Shown piece by piece: positions 53,336 through 53,577 of a DNA stretch of 53,577 nt (the stretch's first letter is position 1; each line of letters begins with the position of its first letter). The DNA lies in assembly GCF_000333275.1 (NCBI RefSeq), contig NZ_BACU01000486.1:1-53577 (forward strand), given 5' to 3'. This stretch comes from Azospirillum sp. B4. Lineage in GTDB: Bacteria > Pseudomonadota > Alphaproteobacteria > Azospirillales > Azospirillaceae. The notes beneath the pieces are model-generated. The model was given only the letters and a program-made list of their open reading frames with translations. It ran no database searches and had not been told where the DNA came from. The position numbers and the translations under genes are program-made.

Positions 53336-53577
53336 TTAGAGCGGAACGCGATCACAGGGGATCGAATCCCGCTCCAGGGCGCTTTCCGGCTCGCCCCAGC
53401 GCAGGGTGGTGACCAGGCGGCCGACCGTGCCGTCCTCCAGCGTGATGCGTTCCCAGCGCATGCGGCTGCGGCGAATCAGCAGATCGGGGCGGTCGTTCGT
53501 CTCCGTTTCCAAATCCAGCATTCCATCCGGCCGGTCATACCAGCCGGCATCCGCCAGCCCCGCTTCCGCCGCCAGGA
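53336..53577 (-). CDS. Hypothetical protein, partial (5' end beyond the window)
   Basis: At least 80 residues of the C-terminal part, reading from the window edge: LAAEAGLADAGWYDRPDG, then DLETETNDRPDLLIRRSRM and RWERITLEDGTVGRLVTTL, ending ERDSIPCDRVPL. The frame is open to the edge, so the start is outside. No domain recognised. It lies four bases from the convergent low-complexity protein gene. Confidence 0.6.
   Translation of the reverse strand, partial: LAAEAGLADAGWYDRPDGMLDLETETNDRPDLLIRRSRMRWERITLEDGTVGRLVTTLRWGEPESALERDSIPCDRVPL

Overview
The window is a high-GC chromosomal segment of an alphaproteobacterium, most likely Rhodospirillales and of Azospirillum/Nitrospirillum type. Support for this: a dnaN-recF-gyrB block, a System I cytochrome c maturation operon with separate ccmH and ccmI, an Hsp20-DUF1150 pair, a CIRCE-controlled groESL, a group IV ornithine decarboxylase and strongly GC-biased codons. 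The genus is an inference from overall gene character, not from a marker alignment.

Layout. 0.2-5.2 kb: replication block dnaN, recF (broken by a one-base deletion) and gyrB. 5.3-8.8 kb: a hybrid histidine kinase carrying a C-terminal CheZ-like module, divergent from a CheY-like regulator. 8.8-10.9 kb: LysR regulator, an SDR lacking the catalytic Tyr, and a 4-OT-type tautomerase, all on the minus strand. 10.9-13.4 kb: ICMT-like methyltransferase, ExoD-like membrane protein and a conserved hypothetical. 13.7-16.2 kb: membrane GAF histidine kinase. 16.4-18.5 kb: ornithine decarboxylase with a long structured leader, then a candidate small RNA with four C-rich hairpin loops. 18.5-26.3 kb: ccmABCDEFGHI, the heme delivery and cytochrome c maturation machinery. 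26.4-28.1 kb: a CZB-type diguanylate cyclase and upp (two compensating frameshifts). 28.1-31.2 kb: two divergent beta-propeller-like proteins around an AT-rich regulatory region. 31.2-34.9 kb: a CNNM/CorC-family protein (frameshifted) and groES-groEL. 34.9-40.2 kb: small exported proteins, DUF1150, hsp20 with a heat-shock promoter, folE, apaG and a GNAT acetyltransferase.

40.3-48.6 kb is a genomic island inserted in tRNA-Gly(CCC). It is bounded by a 44-bp direct repeat of the tRNA 3' half and has matched 8-bp arm-type repeats at both ends. It carries hipBA with three 27-bp-spaced operators, a single-chain restriction-modification enzyme of distinctly lower GC, an Mrr-type endonuclease, and an uncharacterised two-gene module (unknown protein plus PIN-domain protein). 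The integrase seems to survive only as a 27-codon N-terminal stub. This defence/toxin island is the most likely place for an undescribed system.

48.8-53.6 kb returns to core genes: BI-1 family protein, SAM hydrolase, HAD phosphatase, nucleoside hydrolase and two hypotheticals, the last cut by the window edge.

Three signals cut across regions. (1) Four single-base indels hit conserved genes (recF, upp twice, CNNM); they look more like residual assembly errors than real decay. (2) A roughly 95-110-bp intergenic repeat occurs three times, each near a hairpin terminator, with compensatory changes in its stems, so it is probably a structured RNA/DNA element. (3) Several long perfect inverted repeats lie in intergenic regions without a known role.
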